Notes: generated by a model from the sequence alone, not told the origin. A stretch of 48,172 nucleotides of DNA from Candidatus Gottesmanbacteria bacterium (GCA_016186795.1 JACPKY010000002.1:668771-716942), one strand, 5' to 3'. Shown: positions 24,932 through 33,953, counted from the first letter of the stretch. Translations and numbers: made by a program.

Positions 24932-26416
24932 ATGCAAAAAGGTACTCATATACAAAATACGTTGGTAGTGCGTCCACCCATTGTTACAATCCTGGGACAC
25001 GTCGATCACGGAAAAACGACACTTCTCGATGCCATTCGTAAAACGAATATTGCAGCTTCTGAATCTGGAGGTATTACTCAACACATAGGAGCCTATCAAA
25101 TAACCACCAAAGCAAGTGAGAAGCAATCCGAACAAGAAATTACGTTCATTGATACACCAGGACACCAGGCATTTTCCAAAATGCGTAGTCGCGGAGCAGA
25201 TGTTGCCGATATTGCAATTCTCGTGATAGCTGCAAACGACGGAGTCATGCCACAAACAGTCGAATCACTTTCAATGATTCAAACTGCAAAAATCCCCTAT
25301 ATTATTGCTTTGAATAAAACTGATCTCCCTGACATAAATGTAGGCAAAATCAAACAACAACTGACAAAACTAGGTGTACAGCTTGAAGAGTTTGGAGGTG
25401 ACGTGCCAACTATTGAACTTTCAGCAAAGAAAGGGCAAGGTATTGAAAAACTCCTCTCAACAATTCTTCTCCTTAGTGAACTTGCTCAAATTCGTGAGGA
25501 TCAACCTGGAGTATTGAGGGGTGTTGTCATTGAATCTACTCTCTCAAAAACGCAAGGAGCTATGGCGACGGTAGTAATTCGAAGCGGCTCCATCCGCATT
25601 GGTGATGAACTCATCTGCGGCGCATCGGAATTCAAAGTTCGAGCACTTCGAAACTGGCAGGGTCAAAGCTTACATGAGGCAAAAGCGGGTACACCGGTTG
25701 AAATACTTGGTTGGAATCAAGTGCCTCCAGTCGGATCTGTCCTCTACAAGAAAAATCAACGAGAATTACCTGAGTTCCACCCGATAAATACTGAAAAATT
25801 AACTCCTCCAATTTCCTCTACTCATCCTCTGGAAGTATCTCAGGATACATCGATTAAATTTATTATTAAAGCAGATACTGCAGGAACACTTGAGGCCATT
25901 GTAACAGCTTTAAAAGATAAGAAAGACATCATAACCATCTCAGCAACGGTAGGTGCTATTTCCGAATCAGATGTTCTCTTTGCCAAAACGACAGGTGCGA
26001 TTATCATTGGTTTCCATACCAAAATTCCGGAAAGTGTTTCCAAACTTGCAACATCCGAAAAGGTTATCATCAAGACGTACACAATTATCTATGAGCTTCT
26101 TGATGAGATGGACGAAGTTATTGAGGCAATAAAGAAAGGAAACCTAGTAACAGTACTCGGTGAGGCACGCGTACAAGCTCTTTTCCCTATCAAAGAGAAT
26201 GTTATTGCAGGTATCAAAGTTATCTCTGGTAGGATAGCTCGAGGAGATCAGATAAAACTAGTACGTGGGGAAAAGGAAGTGGGACGGTCAAAAATTAAAT
26301 CGCTTCGCCACGGAAAAGAGGATATAACGGTTGCAGATCAAGGGAAGGAAGCAGGCCTTATCCTTTCGCAATCACTGGAAATCTTGACAGGTGATAGTAT
26401 AATATCTATAGGCTAA
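24932..26416 (+). CDS. infB: Translation initiation factor IF-2, N-domain absent
   Basis: GTPase that places initiator tRNA and joins subunits. From the ATG at 24932 it has 494 residues, against 700-900 in most bacteria, because the long N-terminal domain is missing. The G domain starts almost at once: GHVDHGKTT at residues 22-30, then the DTPGHQAF box and NKTDLPD. Domains II, III and IV follow, with AGTLEAIV and the C-terminal GRIARGDQIKLVRG. The 16 open codons upstream have no likeness to IF-2. No Shine-Dalgarno is visible; the leader is U-rich. It follows nusA directly, without ylxR or a L7Ae-like gene. Confidence 0.97.
   Translation: MQKGTHIQNTLVVRPPIVTILGHVDHGKTTLLDAIRKTNIAASESGGITQHIGAYQITTKASEKQSEQEITFIDTPGHQAFSKMRSRGADVADIAILVIAANDGVMPQTVESLSMIQTAKIPYIIALNKTDLPDINVGKIKQQLTKLGVQLEEFGGDVPTIELSAKKGQGIEKLLSTILLLSELAQIREDQPGVLRGVVIESTLSKTQGAMATVVIRSGSIRIGDELICGASEFKVRALRNWQGQSLHEAKAGTPVEILGWNQVPPVGSVLYKKNQRELPEFHPINTEKLTPPISSTHPLEVSQDTSIKFIIKADTAGTLEAIVTALKDKKDIITISATVGAISESDVLFAKTTGAIIIGFHTKIPESVSKLATSEKVIIKTYTIIYELLDEMDEVIEAIKKGNLVTVLGEARVQALFPIKENVIAGIKVISGRIARGDQIKLVRGEKEVGRSKIKSLRHGKEDITVADQGKEAGLILSQSLEILTGDSIISIG
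26384..26412 (+). promoter_or_regulatory. Possible promoter inside the infB end
   Basis: TTGACA (26384-26389) is followed after 17 bases by TATAGG (26407-26412); a perfect TATAAT also occurs at 26398 but without a well-placed -35. Either could drive the DHH-like gene past the hairpin at 26421. The predicted start falls at the foot of that hairpin. Weak evidence. Confidence 0.35.
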
Positions 26417-26420
26417 AATT

Positions 26421-26441
26421 CCCCCTTAAGTGGGGGTTTTT
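26421..26441 (+). terminator. Intrinsic terminator or leader hairpin after infB
   Basis: CCCCC (26421-26425) and GGGGG (26432-26436) form a 5-pair G/C stem around TTAAGT, followed by five T (26437-26441). Flanking A and T runs extend the pairing. It starts four bases behind the infB stop and ends 22 bases before the next ATG. Confidence 0.75.
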
Positions 26442-26463
26442 CTTAAAAAGCCCGACAAATCTT

Positions 26464-27480
26464 ATGAATACATCTTTGGAACAGATCCATCAAGTACAAG
26501 CGACGATCGATCAAGCGGAAGAGATTGTAATTGCAATTTCGAAAAATCCATCATTTGATGCAATGGCGGCTGCATTATCGATCTACTTAACACTCTCTTC
26601 CCAAGGGAAGCGGGTATCAGTCGTTTGCCCAAATCCACCAACTGTTGAATTTAGTCACCTTGTCGGAACAGATAAACTGGGAAATGCCATTAATGGCGCG
26701 AGCGGAAGAAATCTCATTATCTCATTTCCCTATCAAGAAGGATCAATCGAAAAGGTTAGCTACAATATTGAGAACAATGCTTTTAACTTAGTTATCGAAC
26801 CTCGAGAGAATTTTCCACGGATCACACCAGAAATGATGAATTACTCCTATAGTGGAGGAAAAACGGATTTAATTATTACTGTTGGTGTTGCCCAGTTAAC
26901 CAACTTAGATACTCTTTACTCCAGAAATGAATCACTGTTTACAGAAAAGCCAATTGTAAACATCGATATTTCTTCTCAAAACCAACAATATGGGAAGATA
27001 AATATCGTCGATTCTACCACCACAACACTCTCTGAATTGGTCACAACGCTTCTTACACAGATGGATTTACCTATTGACCAAGATACAGCAACAAATCTGC
27101 TTGCAGGAATAACCGCTGGAAGCAACAGTTTTTCATTAGATTCAGCACAAGCATCAACATTTGAGACTGTCGCCTTCCTACTTCGAAAAGGAGCCAAAAG
27201 AATAATTGTTACAACTCAAGAGTCTACTTCTACCTCCATACCGTTTACACGACCACCAGTGAAGCCACAGGGAGGAATAAAACCTATCCAATCGCAATTT
27301 ACTAAACAACAATTCCAACAGCGAAATCTTCCACCTCGTCCGAAACAATATCCACAAACTCAACAGCAACCGCAGCAACCCAAAAATGAACAGCAGGGGA
27401 TATCTTCCAAACCGCAGAATAATGAAACCCCTCCTGATTGGCTAAAACCGAAAATATATAAAAGCTCGACACTTCTATAA
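26464..27480 (+). CDS. Degenerate DHH-family (NrnA-like) protein, catalytic residues lost
   Basis: 338 residues with the fold pattern of DHH/DHHA1 phosphoesterases (NrnA, oligoribonuclease/pAp phosphatase). The first motif, normally NPDGDAIGS, reads NPSFDAMAA at 28-36. The D of the second motif is missing in LIITVGVAQL (136-145). The DHH itself reads NIDISS (166-171) before YGKINIVDS, and the TDTG motif reads ITAGSNSF (216-223). So nearly all metal ligands are gone and catalysis is unlikely. A Gln/Pro-rich, probably disordered tail covers about 260-325. Its position between infB and rpsO is where nrnA lies in many bacteria. Function is unknown; RNA binding is a guess. Confidence 0.7.
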   Translation: MNTSLEQIHQVQATIDQAEEIVIAISKNPSFDAMAAALSIYLTLSSQGKRVSVVCPNPPTVEFSHLVGTDKLGNAINGASGRNLIISFPYQEGSIEKVSYNIENNAFNLVIEPRENFPRITPEMMNYSYSGGKTDLIITVGVAQLTNLDTLYSRNESLFTEKPIVNIDISSQNQQYGKINIVDSTTTTLSELVTTLLTQMDLPIDQDTATNLLAGITAGSNSFSLDSAQASTFETVAFLLRKGAKRIIVTTQESTSTSIPFTRPPVKPQGGIKPIQSQFTKQQFQQRNLPPRPKQYPQTQQQPQQPKNEQQGISSKPQNNETPPDWLKPKIYKSSTLL

Positions 27481-27486
27481 CCCCCA

Positions 27487-27515
27487 TTGTCTTTTTTATC
27501 AAGCTAGAGTATAAT
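27487..27515 (+). promoter_or_regulatory. rpsO promoter
   Basis: TTGTCT (27487-27492) and TATAAT (27510-27515) are 17 bases apart, just behind the stop of the DHH-like gene. Predicted start is near 27522, giving a leader of about 24 bases with TTTTTGTATT before the rpsO ATG. Confidence 0.65.
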
Positions 27516-27545
27516 TATTCATCTTGTTAGCTTTTTGTATTATAT

Positions 27546-27812
27546 ATGGCACCCCCCGCAGATAAGAAAAAGATTATTGATGAATTTGCAATAAAAAATG
27601 GCGACACAGGAAGTCCAGAGGTGCAAATTGCCCTTCTTTCTTATAAAATAGAGAACTTAGTAAGCCATCTGAAAAAGAACCCAAAAGATGATCACTCTCG
27701 TCGAGGACTTCTTGGTGTTGTATCGAAACGAAGAAGACTCTTATCCTACCTGCAGAAAAAGGCAGAAGACCGCTATAAAACAATTATTAAAAAACTCGAC
27801 TTATCAAAATGA
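27546..27812 (+). CDS. rpsO: Small subunit ribosomal protein uS15
   Basis: Primary 16S rRNA-binding protein of the 30S platform. The 88 residues contain [19 protein letters not shown], the loop [20 protein letters not shown] and a basic C-terminus, all typical. It has its own promoter and is followed by pnp after 82 bases; rpsO-pnp is a conserved bacterial pair. No Shine-Dalgarno is visible before the ATG at 27546. Confidence 0.97.
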   Translation: MAPPADKKKIIDEFAIKNGDTGSPEVQIALLSYKIENLVSHLKKNPKDDHSRRGLLGVVSKRRRLLSYLQKKAEDRYKTIIKKLDLSK

Positions 27813-27849
27813 ATTTTTCGAATTCTCTTCTTGGGTTTGATAATAAAAA

Positions 27850-27881
27850 TTACACATACCCCAGAACTCATTTACACATAC
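27850..27881 (+). repeat. Direct repeat TTACACATAC in the pnp leader
   Basis: TTACACATAC occurs at 27850-27859 and again at 27872-27881, 22 bases apart (about two helical turns), 13 bases before the pnp start. Such spacing suits a protein-binding site on DNA or RNA. No regulator is known from the sequence. Confidence 0.5.
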
Positions 27882-27894
27882 ATTCCCGCCCATA

Positions 27895-30045
27895 ATGAAA
27901 ATCGTTACAAAATCTGTTGAAATTGGTGGTCGAACACTCTCTCTTGAAGTTGGAAGATTTGCTGAACAAGCAACATCTGCAGTATTAGCCCGCTATGGCG
28001 ATACAATGGTTATAGCAACTGTTGTTGCTTCCGCCCAAGAATCTTCGCTTGATTATTTTCCGCTATCTGTTGAATACGTCGAGCGATTATATGCAGGTGG
28101 AAGAATCAAAGGAAGCAGATGGGTTAAACGTGAAGGAAGACCATCCGATGATGCAATTTTGAAAGGGAGACTCATTGACCGCACTATCCGTCCACTTTTT
28201 AATAAACTCTACCATCATGACGTTCAGGTTATTGTAACTGTTTTGTCCGTGGACGGAGAGAATGAACCAGATATTCTGGGCATTATTGCAACATCAGCTG
28301 CTCTTGCAATCTCCCCTATTCCATGGAATGGCCCTATTGGATCAGTCAGAATTGGATACATACCCCCCAAAAATGGTGAACACGGATTTTTTGTTAATCC
28401 CGGAGAAAAAGAGATGGCATTTTCGGAAATGGACCTTGTTGTCTCGGCGACTCCGGAAAAAACTGTGATGCTTGAGGCCGGAATGAATGAGCTCGATGAA
28501 AATATAACAATGAAAGGTATTCTCTTTGGGAAAAAGGAGATTAAAAAAATTATCGACTGTATCAATACGCTTATAAAAGAAATTGGTCAGAAAAAAACAC
28601 AGATTGAAATTGATGAAAAGAAGGAAACTCTTAGAAAACTACTCGCAAAAGACTACAAAGACGAAATAGCCAAAAGCATCAAGGCGAGAGTAGCAAAAGA
28701 ACAGGAGGGAAATGATCTTTCTCTCCTTGCAGATACCATATTCCAGACGCTTAGTGAAGAATATGACAAAAAAGATATTAAAGAAACTTTAGAATATCTC
28801 TTCAACCAACAGATACGAGAAACAACTCTTACTAAAAATGTCCGTCCAGATGGAAGAAACCCGAAAACAATTCGAGATATCAGCGGTGAAGTTGGTCTTC
28901 TTCCTCGAACTCATGGATCTGCTATGTTTAAACGAGGGCAAACTCAGGTATTAACCGTCGTTACTCTTGGTTCCCCATCACTAGAACAACTTATTGAAAG
29001 CCCAGAGGGAGAAACTGCAAAACGCTATATGCATCACTATAGCATGCCTCCTTACTCTGTTGGGGAAACAGGACGTGTTGGTTTCCCATCTCGAAGAGAA
29101 GTTGGTCATGGTGCATTAGCAGAAAGAGCGCTACTTCCCGTAATTCCTCCGCAGGATACGTTTCCCTATACCATTCGTCTTGTATCTGAGGTTATGTCAT
29201 CAAATGGATCTACATCAATGGCATCAGCCTGCGGTTCAACTCTCGCCCTCATGGATGCAGGAGTTCCTATCAAAAATCCAGTTGCCGGTATTGCAATGGG
29301 ACTTGTTTCAAATGGGAAAAAATATGTACTTCTTTCAGACATCATTGGTCTTGAAGATTTTTCCGGGGATATGGATTTCAAAGTCGCCGGAACAAAAAAT
29401 GGTATTACTGCCATCCAATTTGACACAAAAATCGATGGATTGACAGATGAGATGATCGAAGAAACTCTCAAGGAGGCACAAGTTGGTAGACTTCACATTC
29501 TCAGTAAAATGTTGGTAACTCTTCCAAAATCACGCACAAACCTCTCAAGGTATGCTCCTCGAGTCGTCATGCTCACCGTTCCACAGGAAAAGATCGGTGA
29601 AGTTATCGGCCCTGGAGGAAAAATAATCCGACAAATTATCGCAAGTACAGGATGCGACATAAATATTGATGATAAAGGTCAAGTAACAATTGCAGGGACG
29701 GATCCTGAAAAAGTTGAGATGGCTCACAAGTGGGTATTTGGTATTATCAAAGAGGTAAAACCGGAAGAGGTATATGAAGGAATAGTCAAACGCATCCTTT
29801 CCTTTGGAGTATTTGTAGAAATATTACCCGGGAGGGAAGGTATGGTTCATGTTTCACAAATGTCCACTGAATATGTAAGTGATCCAGCAAGTGTCGTTTC
29901 TATTGGTCAAAAAGTAACGGTTCGAGTCATAGACATTGACGATCAGGGACGGATTAACTTATCAATGCTTTTCGGAGAAGATGCGAAAAAGCGGCCACCT
30001 CAAAAAAGAGAACCAAGATTTGACCGGTCAAGAAAACGATTTTGA
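27895..30045 (+). CDS. pnp: Polyribonucleotide nucleotidyltransferase (PNPase)
   Basis: Phosphorolytic 3'-5' exoribonuclease of mRNA decay. The 716 residues have the full domain order: RNase PH-like domain 1, helical linker, RNase PH-like domain 2 with SDIIGLEDFSGDMDFKVAG carrying the two catalytic aspartates, KH domain with VIGPGGKIIRQI, and S1 domain with FGVFVEILPGREGMVHVS, ending in an Arg-rich tail. The RNA-gripping loop usually reading GGFFRREGRP is GSRWVKREGRP here (73-83), with one extra residue and Trp-Val for Phe-Phe. It ends 6 bases from the convergent methyltransferase gene. Confidence 0.98.
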   Translation: MKIVTKSVEIGGRTLSLEVGRFAEQATSAVLARYGDTMVIATVVASAQESSLDYFPLSVEYVERLYAGGRIKGSRWVKREGRPSDDAILKGRLIDRTIRPLFNKLYHHDVQVIVTVLSVDGENEPDILGIIATSAALAISPIPWNGPIGSVRIGYIPPKNGEHGFFVNPGEKEMAFSEMDLVVSATPEKTVMLEAGMNELDENITMKGILFGKKEIKKIIDCINTLIKEIGQKKTQIEIDEKKETLRKLLAKDYKDEIAKSIKARVAKEQEGNDLSLLADTIFQTLSEEYDKKDIKETLEYLFNQQIRETTLTKNVRPDGRNPKTIRDISGEVGLLPRTHGSAMFKRGQTQVLTVVTLGSPSLEQLIESPEGETAKRYMHHYSMPPYSVGETGRVGFPSRREVGHGALAERALLPVIPPQDTFPYTIRLVSEVMSSNGSTSMASACGSTLALMDAGVPIKNPVAGIAMGLVSNGKKYVLLSDIIGLEDFSGDMDFKVAGTKNGITAIQFDTKIDGLTDEMIEETLKEAQVGRLHILSKMLVTLPKSRTNLSRYAPRVVMLTVPQEKIGEVIGPGGKIIRQIIASTGCDINIDDKGQVTIAGTDPEKVEMAHKWVFGIIKEVKPEEVYEGIVKRILSFGVFVEILPGREGMVHVSQMSTEYVSDPASVVSIGQKVTVRVIDIDDQGRINLSMLFGEDAKKRPPQKREPRFDRSRKRF

Positions 30046-30051
30046 ATACAG

Positions 30052-31326
30052 TTAAATAATAGAAGGATCTGGAAGAGGTAGAATAAATTTTCCTCTATAT
30101 CCCTTATTTCTCAACTTCTGAATTAATTCATCTGCGATATGCCAAGAAAAAAGAAGGGCATAGTCTGGCGGTGAATGAAAAAGTAGTGACTCTTCAACGA
30201 CGGGAATTCGCGTTCCGGGCATATATTTTCCGATTTTATACGAACCATGGATTTCTAAAACACAGTCAATAATATTTTCATCTAAACCAACATAATTAAT
30301 AAGTGTACTTGCTCGCGATGGAGCTCCTATTCCATAGATGCGGTTTTTGTTCTTTTTGATTTTAAAAAGAAGCGTATAAAGCTTTAATTTAGAAAGCGTT
30401 ATCTTTCTTCTAAAATCATGTATCTTTTTAGAATCTAAATCATGCTGTTTCTCATCACGTAAAATCCTCGACACGCTTGTCTGAATAGTTTGTCTTCTTG
30501 TATTCCGACAAGCATAGACTCGAAGAGATCCTCCATGAGTAGGTATTTTTTTAGCATGAAAAATTGAAAGGCCATATTTTTTAAATATGAAGTTCAAACT
30601 TTGGAGGGAATAATACCGAAGATGTTCATGATAAATAGTATCGTACTGAAGCGATCTAATAAGTGAATAAATATAATGCGATTCTGTTATAAAAACTCCA
30701 TCCTCACCAAGTAAATCCAACACATTTTCCATAACAGAATGTACATCTTCGATATGTGCAAATACATTTGTTGCGGTAATAATTTTTGCTCGCCCTTGTT
30801 TTCTTTTGATTTTTTCAACAGCTTGTTTATTAAAAAAGGTGATGAGTGTTGGTATCCCACGTTTTTTTGCCAGGACTGCTGCATTTGAAGGTTCAACTCC
30901 TTGCACTCTGCAAAAGTTGGAAAAATTACTCAGGAGCGTTCCGTCATTTGATCCAATGTCAACAACGAGATCATTTCTGTCAAGGTGTAATAGTCTTCTG
31001 CATTCACCAAAAAGTTGAGTAAAGTTATCGCGTAATATTTTCGTCGTTCCACTCGTATAAGGATATTCAGGAGGAAAGAGAATTTTTGGATCGACAATAG
31101 TGCCTAATTGAAAAAGCTTACATACCGGACATTTGAGAAGGAGTGCTGGGTAGCTTGACTCTTCCTGTGGTTTACTCCCTACTTTCGGCATAGAATTTAC
31201 TGGAGGGAGATACCCAATAAATACTACATCGTCTAATTTCAGGTAACCGCAGATTTGGCATTTATCAACAACGATACTTTTCCCTGTCCCATACGCTCGT
31301 TTTATAGGAACTAACTTATTTCTCAT
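30052..31326 (-). CDS. Sugar C-methyltransferase, SAM-dependent (three-domain type)
   Basis: Probably C-methylates a nucleotide-linked keto sugar, like TylCIII-type enzymes. The 424 residues show the three parts of that family: an N-terminal zinc site (Cys23, Cys26, Cys66, Cys69), a Rossmann domain with VVDIGSNDGTLL at 121-132, and a C-terminal domain with GIGAPSRASTLINY. The signature YDTIYHEHLRYYSL and HGGSLRVYA are clear. The start overlaps the epimerase stop by 11 bases; it is the last gene of an eight-gene operon. It converges on pnp with a 6-base gap and no room for a terminator. Substrate is unknown. Confidence 0.85.
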   Translation of the reverse strand: MRNKLVPIKRAYGTGKSIVVDKCQICGYLKLDDVVFIGYLPPVNSMPKVGSKPQEESSYPALLLKCPVCKLFQLGTIVDPKILFPPEYPYTSGTTKILRDNFTQLFGECRRLLHLDRNDLVVDIGSNDGTLLSNFSNFCRVQGVEPSNAAVLAKKRGIPTLITFFNKQAVEKIKRKQGRAKIITATNVFAHIEDVHSVMENVLDLLGEDGVFITESHYIYSLIRSLQYDTIYHEHLRYYSLQSLNFIFKKYGLSIFHAKKIPTHGGSLRVYACRNTRRQTIQTSVSRILRDEKQHDLDSKKIHDFRRKITLSKLKLYTLLFKIKKNKNRIYGIGAPSRASTLINYVGLDENIIDCVLEIHGSYKIGKYMPGTRIPVVEESLLFHSPPDYALLFSWHIADELIQKLRNKGYRGKFILPLPDPSII

Positions 31327-32281
31327 GGTGAACGTACCATTCTATCACGGTATGTATTCCTTTCGTAAATGATACTTTCGGAATAAATCCTAATGCTATC
31401 ATTTTTGATATATCCGGACATCGTCTCTTCACACTCCCCTGAGGTAACTTCCCTTGCACTATTTTAATTTTTCTCTGAAAATACTGCCCTATAAATTCAG
31501 CAATTTGCCTTACTGTAATTTCTTCTTGGGTACCGATATTATAAATTTCCAGATGATTTGCTTTTTCAATTAATTTTACTATCGCCGCCACTGCATCACT
31601 GATATAGATAAAAGCCCTTCGTTCCTTCCCGGTACCTTGTATAGGAAAAGAAATGAGAGTTTTTTCTTTTCGAAGAAGCGACAGCATTCGAAGAACAAAC
31701 TGTGGAATAACATGTTCTCTTCCCATGTCGGGGCCATATACATTATGCGGGCGAAATATCACCATACGCTGAAAATATTTTTTCCCATAATGAATACCTA
31801 GAAGCTCACTTATTATCTTTCCACCGCTATAAGAAAATCTTGGGTTATAGATATCAGGAATAACAAGGGGAACATTTTCTGGGGTGGGAATGATTGAAGA
31901 CGAATTATAGACTTCAGAACTGGAGGCGGAAAAAAATTCAGGAATATTATGTTTTATACACCCTTTTAAAAGATTCATCATCCCCATGACTGATATTTCC
32001 AATACTTCGTCTGGTCGTGTGTAAAAAAACTCTGTTCCATTAATAGAAGCAAGATGAATAACACAATCAATATTTTGGCAAACTGATAAAACTTTGGACT
32101 CGTCTCGAATATCTGCGTTTACGTATTCAATCTCATGGAAAATTTTTTTTATTCGGTTTTCATTACCGCGCGAATTATTATCCAAAATTCGAACTGAAAA
32201 ACCTTTTTGAACCAAGACCAAAGCAAGATTGCTCCCAATAAATCCAGTACCTCCGGTGATGAGAATTTTTTTCTCCATCAT
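31316..32281 (-). CDS. NAD-dependent nucleotide-sugar epimerase/dehydratase
   Basis: Extended short-chain dehydrogenase family. The ATG at 32279-32281 overlaps the aminotransferase stop by ATGA and gives 321 residues; a TTG further upstream is not needed. GGTGFIG at 10-16 binds NAD. SSSEVYN and the catalytic YSGGK (YxxxK) follow, with FRPHNVYGPDMG in the middle, common to UDP-glucose 4-epimerase and dTDP-glucose 4,6-dehydratase relatives. Which reaction it performs cannot be read from the sequence. It is translationally coupled on both sides. Confidence 0.85.
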   Translation of the reverse strand: MMEKKILITGGTGFIGSNLALVLVQKGFSVRILDNNSRGNENRIKKIFHEIEYVNADIRDESKVLSVCQNIDCVIHLASINGTEFFYTRPDEVLEISVMGMMNLLKGCIKHNIPEFFSASSSEVYNSSSIIPTPENVPLVIPDIYNPRFSYSGGKIISELLGIHYGKKYFQRMVIFRPHNVYGPDMGREHVIPQFVLRMLSLLRKEKTLISFPIQGTGKERRAFIYISDAVAAIVKLIEKANHLEIYNIGTQEEITVRQIAEFIGQYFQRKIKIVQGKLPQGSVKRRCPDISKMIALGFIPKVSFTKGIHTVIEWYVHHEK

Positions 32282-33375
32282 GCTTTTAAAAACTTTTTTA
32301 TTAAATGACAAACAAGTAAGACTTCATCATCGGTCAAGGTAAATGCTGATGGCAACCACACAGCCTGAGGGGATAAACGAGTGCTTTGAGGAAATCTTTG
32401 ATCTGACAGTTTGTATGGAATTTGTGTGTGGATCGGGAACCAAAATTTACGACAATCAATATTGTACTGTAACAGATATTTCACAAGCTTGTCACGTTGA
32501 CGAACCAACGCATCGGTCCATAACGGTATTTCTCCTCCTTCAACGTCACATGAGAATACTTTTATCCCGCCTATATTCGACAGCTGAGTTTTGTATATTT
32601 GATAAATTTCTTTTTGTCGCTTTAGTCTTTTTGATAAAGAGTGCAATTGTCCTAACCCCACAGCTGCTTGGAGGTTCGTAAATTTAAAATTATATCCAAG
32701 ACTATTATGGTGATCGTTACCACCAGTTCCTCCTGTTTTTCTTCCTTGATCTTTCAATTCTTTTAATCTCCAGTAGAGTCTTTCATCGTCGGTAACGACC
32801 ATCCCACCTTGTCCTGTCGTGATCGTCTTATTTGGAGAAAATGAGAAACAACCCAAAGTTCCATACGTTCCAAGAAATCTACCATGGTACATAGAAAGAA
32901 ATGCTTCGCATGCATCCTCGACAATAAAAATGTGGTATTTTTGGGCGATTTTTTTAATAACAGTCATATTTGCTCCACGTCCGCTTATATGAACGGGAAT
33001 AATAGCTCGAGTTTTTTTTGTAATTGCTTTTTCTATACTCTTGGGATCAACTAGTAATGATTCAGGATCAATATCAACCAGTACCGAATTTGCTCCTGTT
33101 AACGAGACGGCATTGGCTGTTGCAATAAATGTAATATCAGGAATAATAACTTCATCACCTGGACCAATTTCAAGAGATGCAAGGGAAAGAAAAAGCGCTA
33201 TGGTTCCACTTGAGGTTGCAACAGCGTATTTACTGTGTAACAACAAAGCGATTTTCCGTTCAAATTTTTCCGTCATATCTCCTTCATTAATAAATCCACT
33301 ATCTAAAACATTCTTTACATAGGAATACTCATGTGGGGTGATCTGGGGTTGCCACCAATGAATGTATTTTTTCAT
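32278..33375 (-). CDS. DegT/DnrJ/EryC1/StrS-family sugar aminotransferase
   Basis: PLP-dependent enzyme that transfers an amino group to a keto sugar nucleotide. The 365 residues carry the PLP lysine Lys183 in SPNKTITTGQGG, Asp154 in VEDACEAF for the pyridine nitrogen, and SSGTIALFLSL at the phosphate-binding site. Length is normal. The spacer to the upstream acetyltransferase is 8 bases. Next to a dehydrogenase, an epimerase and a GNAT enzyme it points to an acylated amino sugar; the exact sugar is unknown. Confidence 0.9.
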   Translation of the reverse strand: MKKYIHWWQPQITPHEYSYVKNVLDSGFINEGDMTEKFERKIALLLHSKYAVATSSGTIALFLSLASLEIGPGDEVIIPDITFIATANAVSLTGANSVLVDIDPESLLVDPKSIEKAITKKTRAIIPVHISGRGANMTVIKKIAQKYHIFIVEDACEAFLSMYHGRFLGTYGTLGCFSFSPNKTITTGQGGMVVTDDERLYWRLKELKDQGRKTGGTGGNDHHNSLGYNFKFTNLQAAVGLGQLHSLSKRLKRQKEIYQIYKTQLSNIGGIKVFSCDVEGGEIPLWTDALVRQRDKLVKYLLQYNIDCRKFWFPIHTQIPYKLSDQRFPQSTRLSPQAVWLPSAFTLTDDEVLLVCHLIKKFLKA

Positions 33376-33383
33376 AAATCGTA

Positions 33384-33953
33384 TTACCTTATCGCTTTAT
33401 ACATATAGACATGATCTATGTAATGATTTTTATAATGAATACCTTTTGGTAGTATTCCAAATTCTATAAATCCATGCTTCTTGTACATCTGCCGAGCAAT
33501 CTGATTACATGCAAAAACTCCCAAAGTCACTATCTTGAGCGTTGGTAAAAGTAATTTTGCCTCTTCTAATATAGTACTAAGAAGAATAGTTCCAACACCC
33601 TGTCCTCGAAATTCTTTTGCAACTGAAATCCCTAAAATTCCTTCATGAGAACAAGCTTTTTCTTTCATTTGGATATCGGAAATTCCTATGAGCTTTTTTT
33701 GAGAAAAGGCCAAAAGAAGAATTCCTTTTTTCCTATGGATGTTTCTGATATTTTCTTTAAGGAAATCTCTTTCTTTCTTGAGAGAAATATATTCCCCTTG
33801 AACAAGAACAAACGTTCTTTCACGGGAGAGACTGTTTATATATTGATGGGTAGAGGAAGCATCATGATGATCAGGATACCGAATAATAAGAGGTAAATTA
33901 TTCTCTATTTTCCCTTCAAAAACAATTTTTTTCCTTAGTGGATTACTCTTCAC
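33384..33953 (-). CDS. GNAT-family N-acetyltransferase
   Basis: Acyl-CoA-dependent acetyltransferase, 189 residues from a GTG at 33951-33953; a TTG at 33977 is also possible. The acetyl-CoA binding motif is VAKEFRGQGVGTILL, and the C-terminal half has QIARQMYKKHGFIEFGIL, typical of RimJ/RimL- and PseH-like enzymes. Its start overlaps the dehydrogenase stop by 11 bases. Placed between a dehydrogenase and an aminotransferase, it probably acylates the amino group the latter installs, which is inference from context. Confidence 0.8.
   Translation of the reverse strand: MKSNPLRKKIVFEGKIENNLPLIIRYPDHHDASSTHQYINSLSRERTFVLVQGEYISLKKERDFLKENIRNIHRKKGILLLAFSQKKLIGISDIQMKEKACSHEGILGISVAKEFRGQGVGTILLSTILEEAKLLLPTLKIVTLGVFACNQIARQMYKKHGFIEFGILPKGIHYKNHYIDHVYMYKAIR

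Noticed and set aside
26384-26403. TTGACA with TATAAT in the infB end as a strong promoter
   Set aside because: The spacer is only 8 bases, too short for sigma-70; only the weaker TTGACA-17-TATAGG reading is possible.
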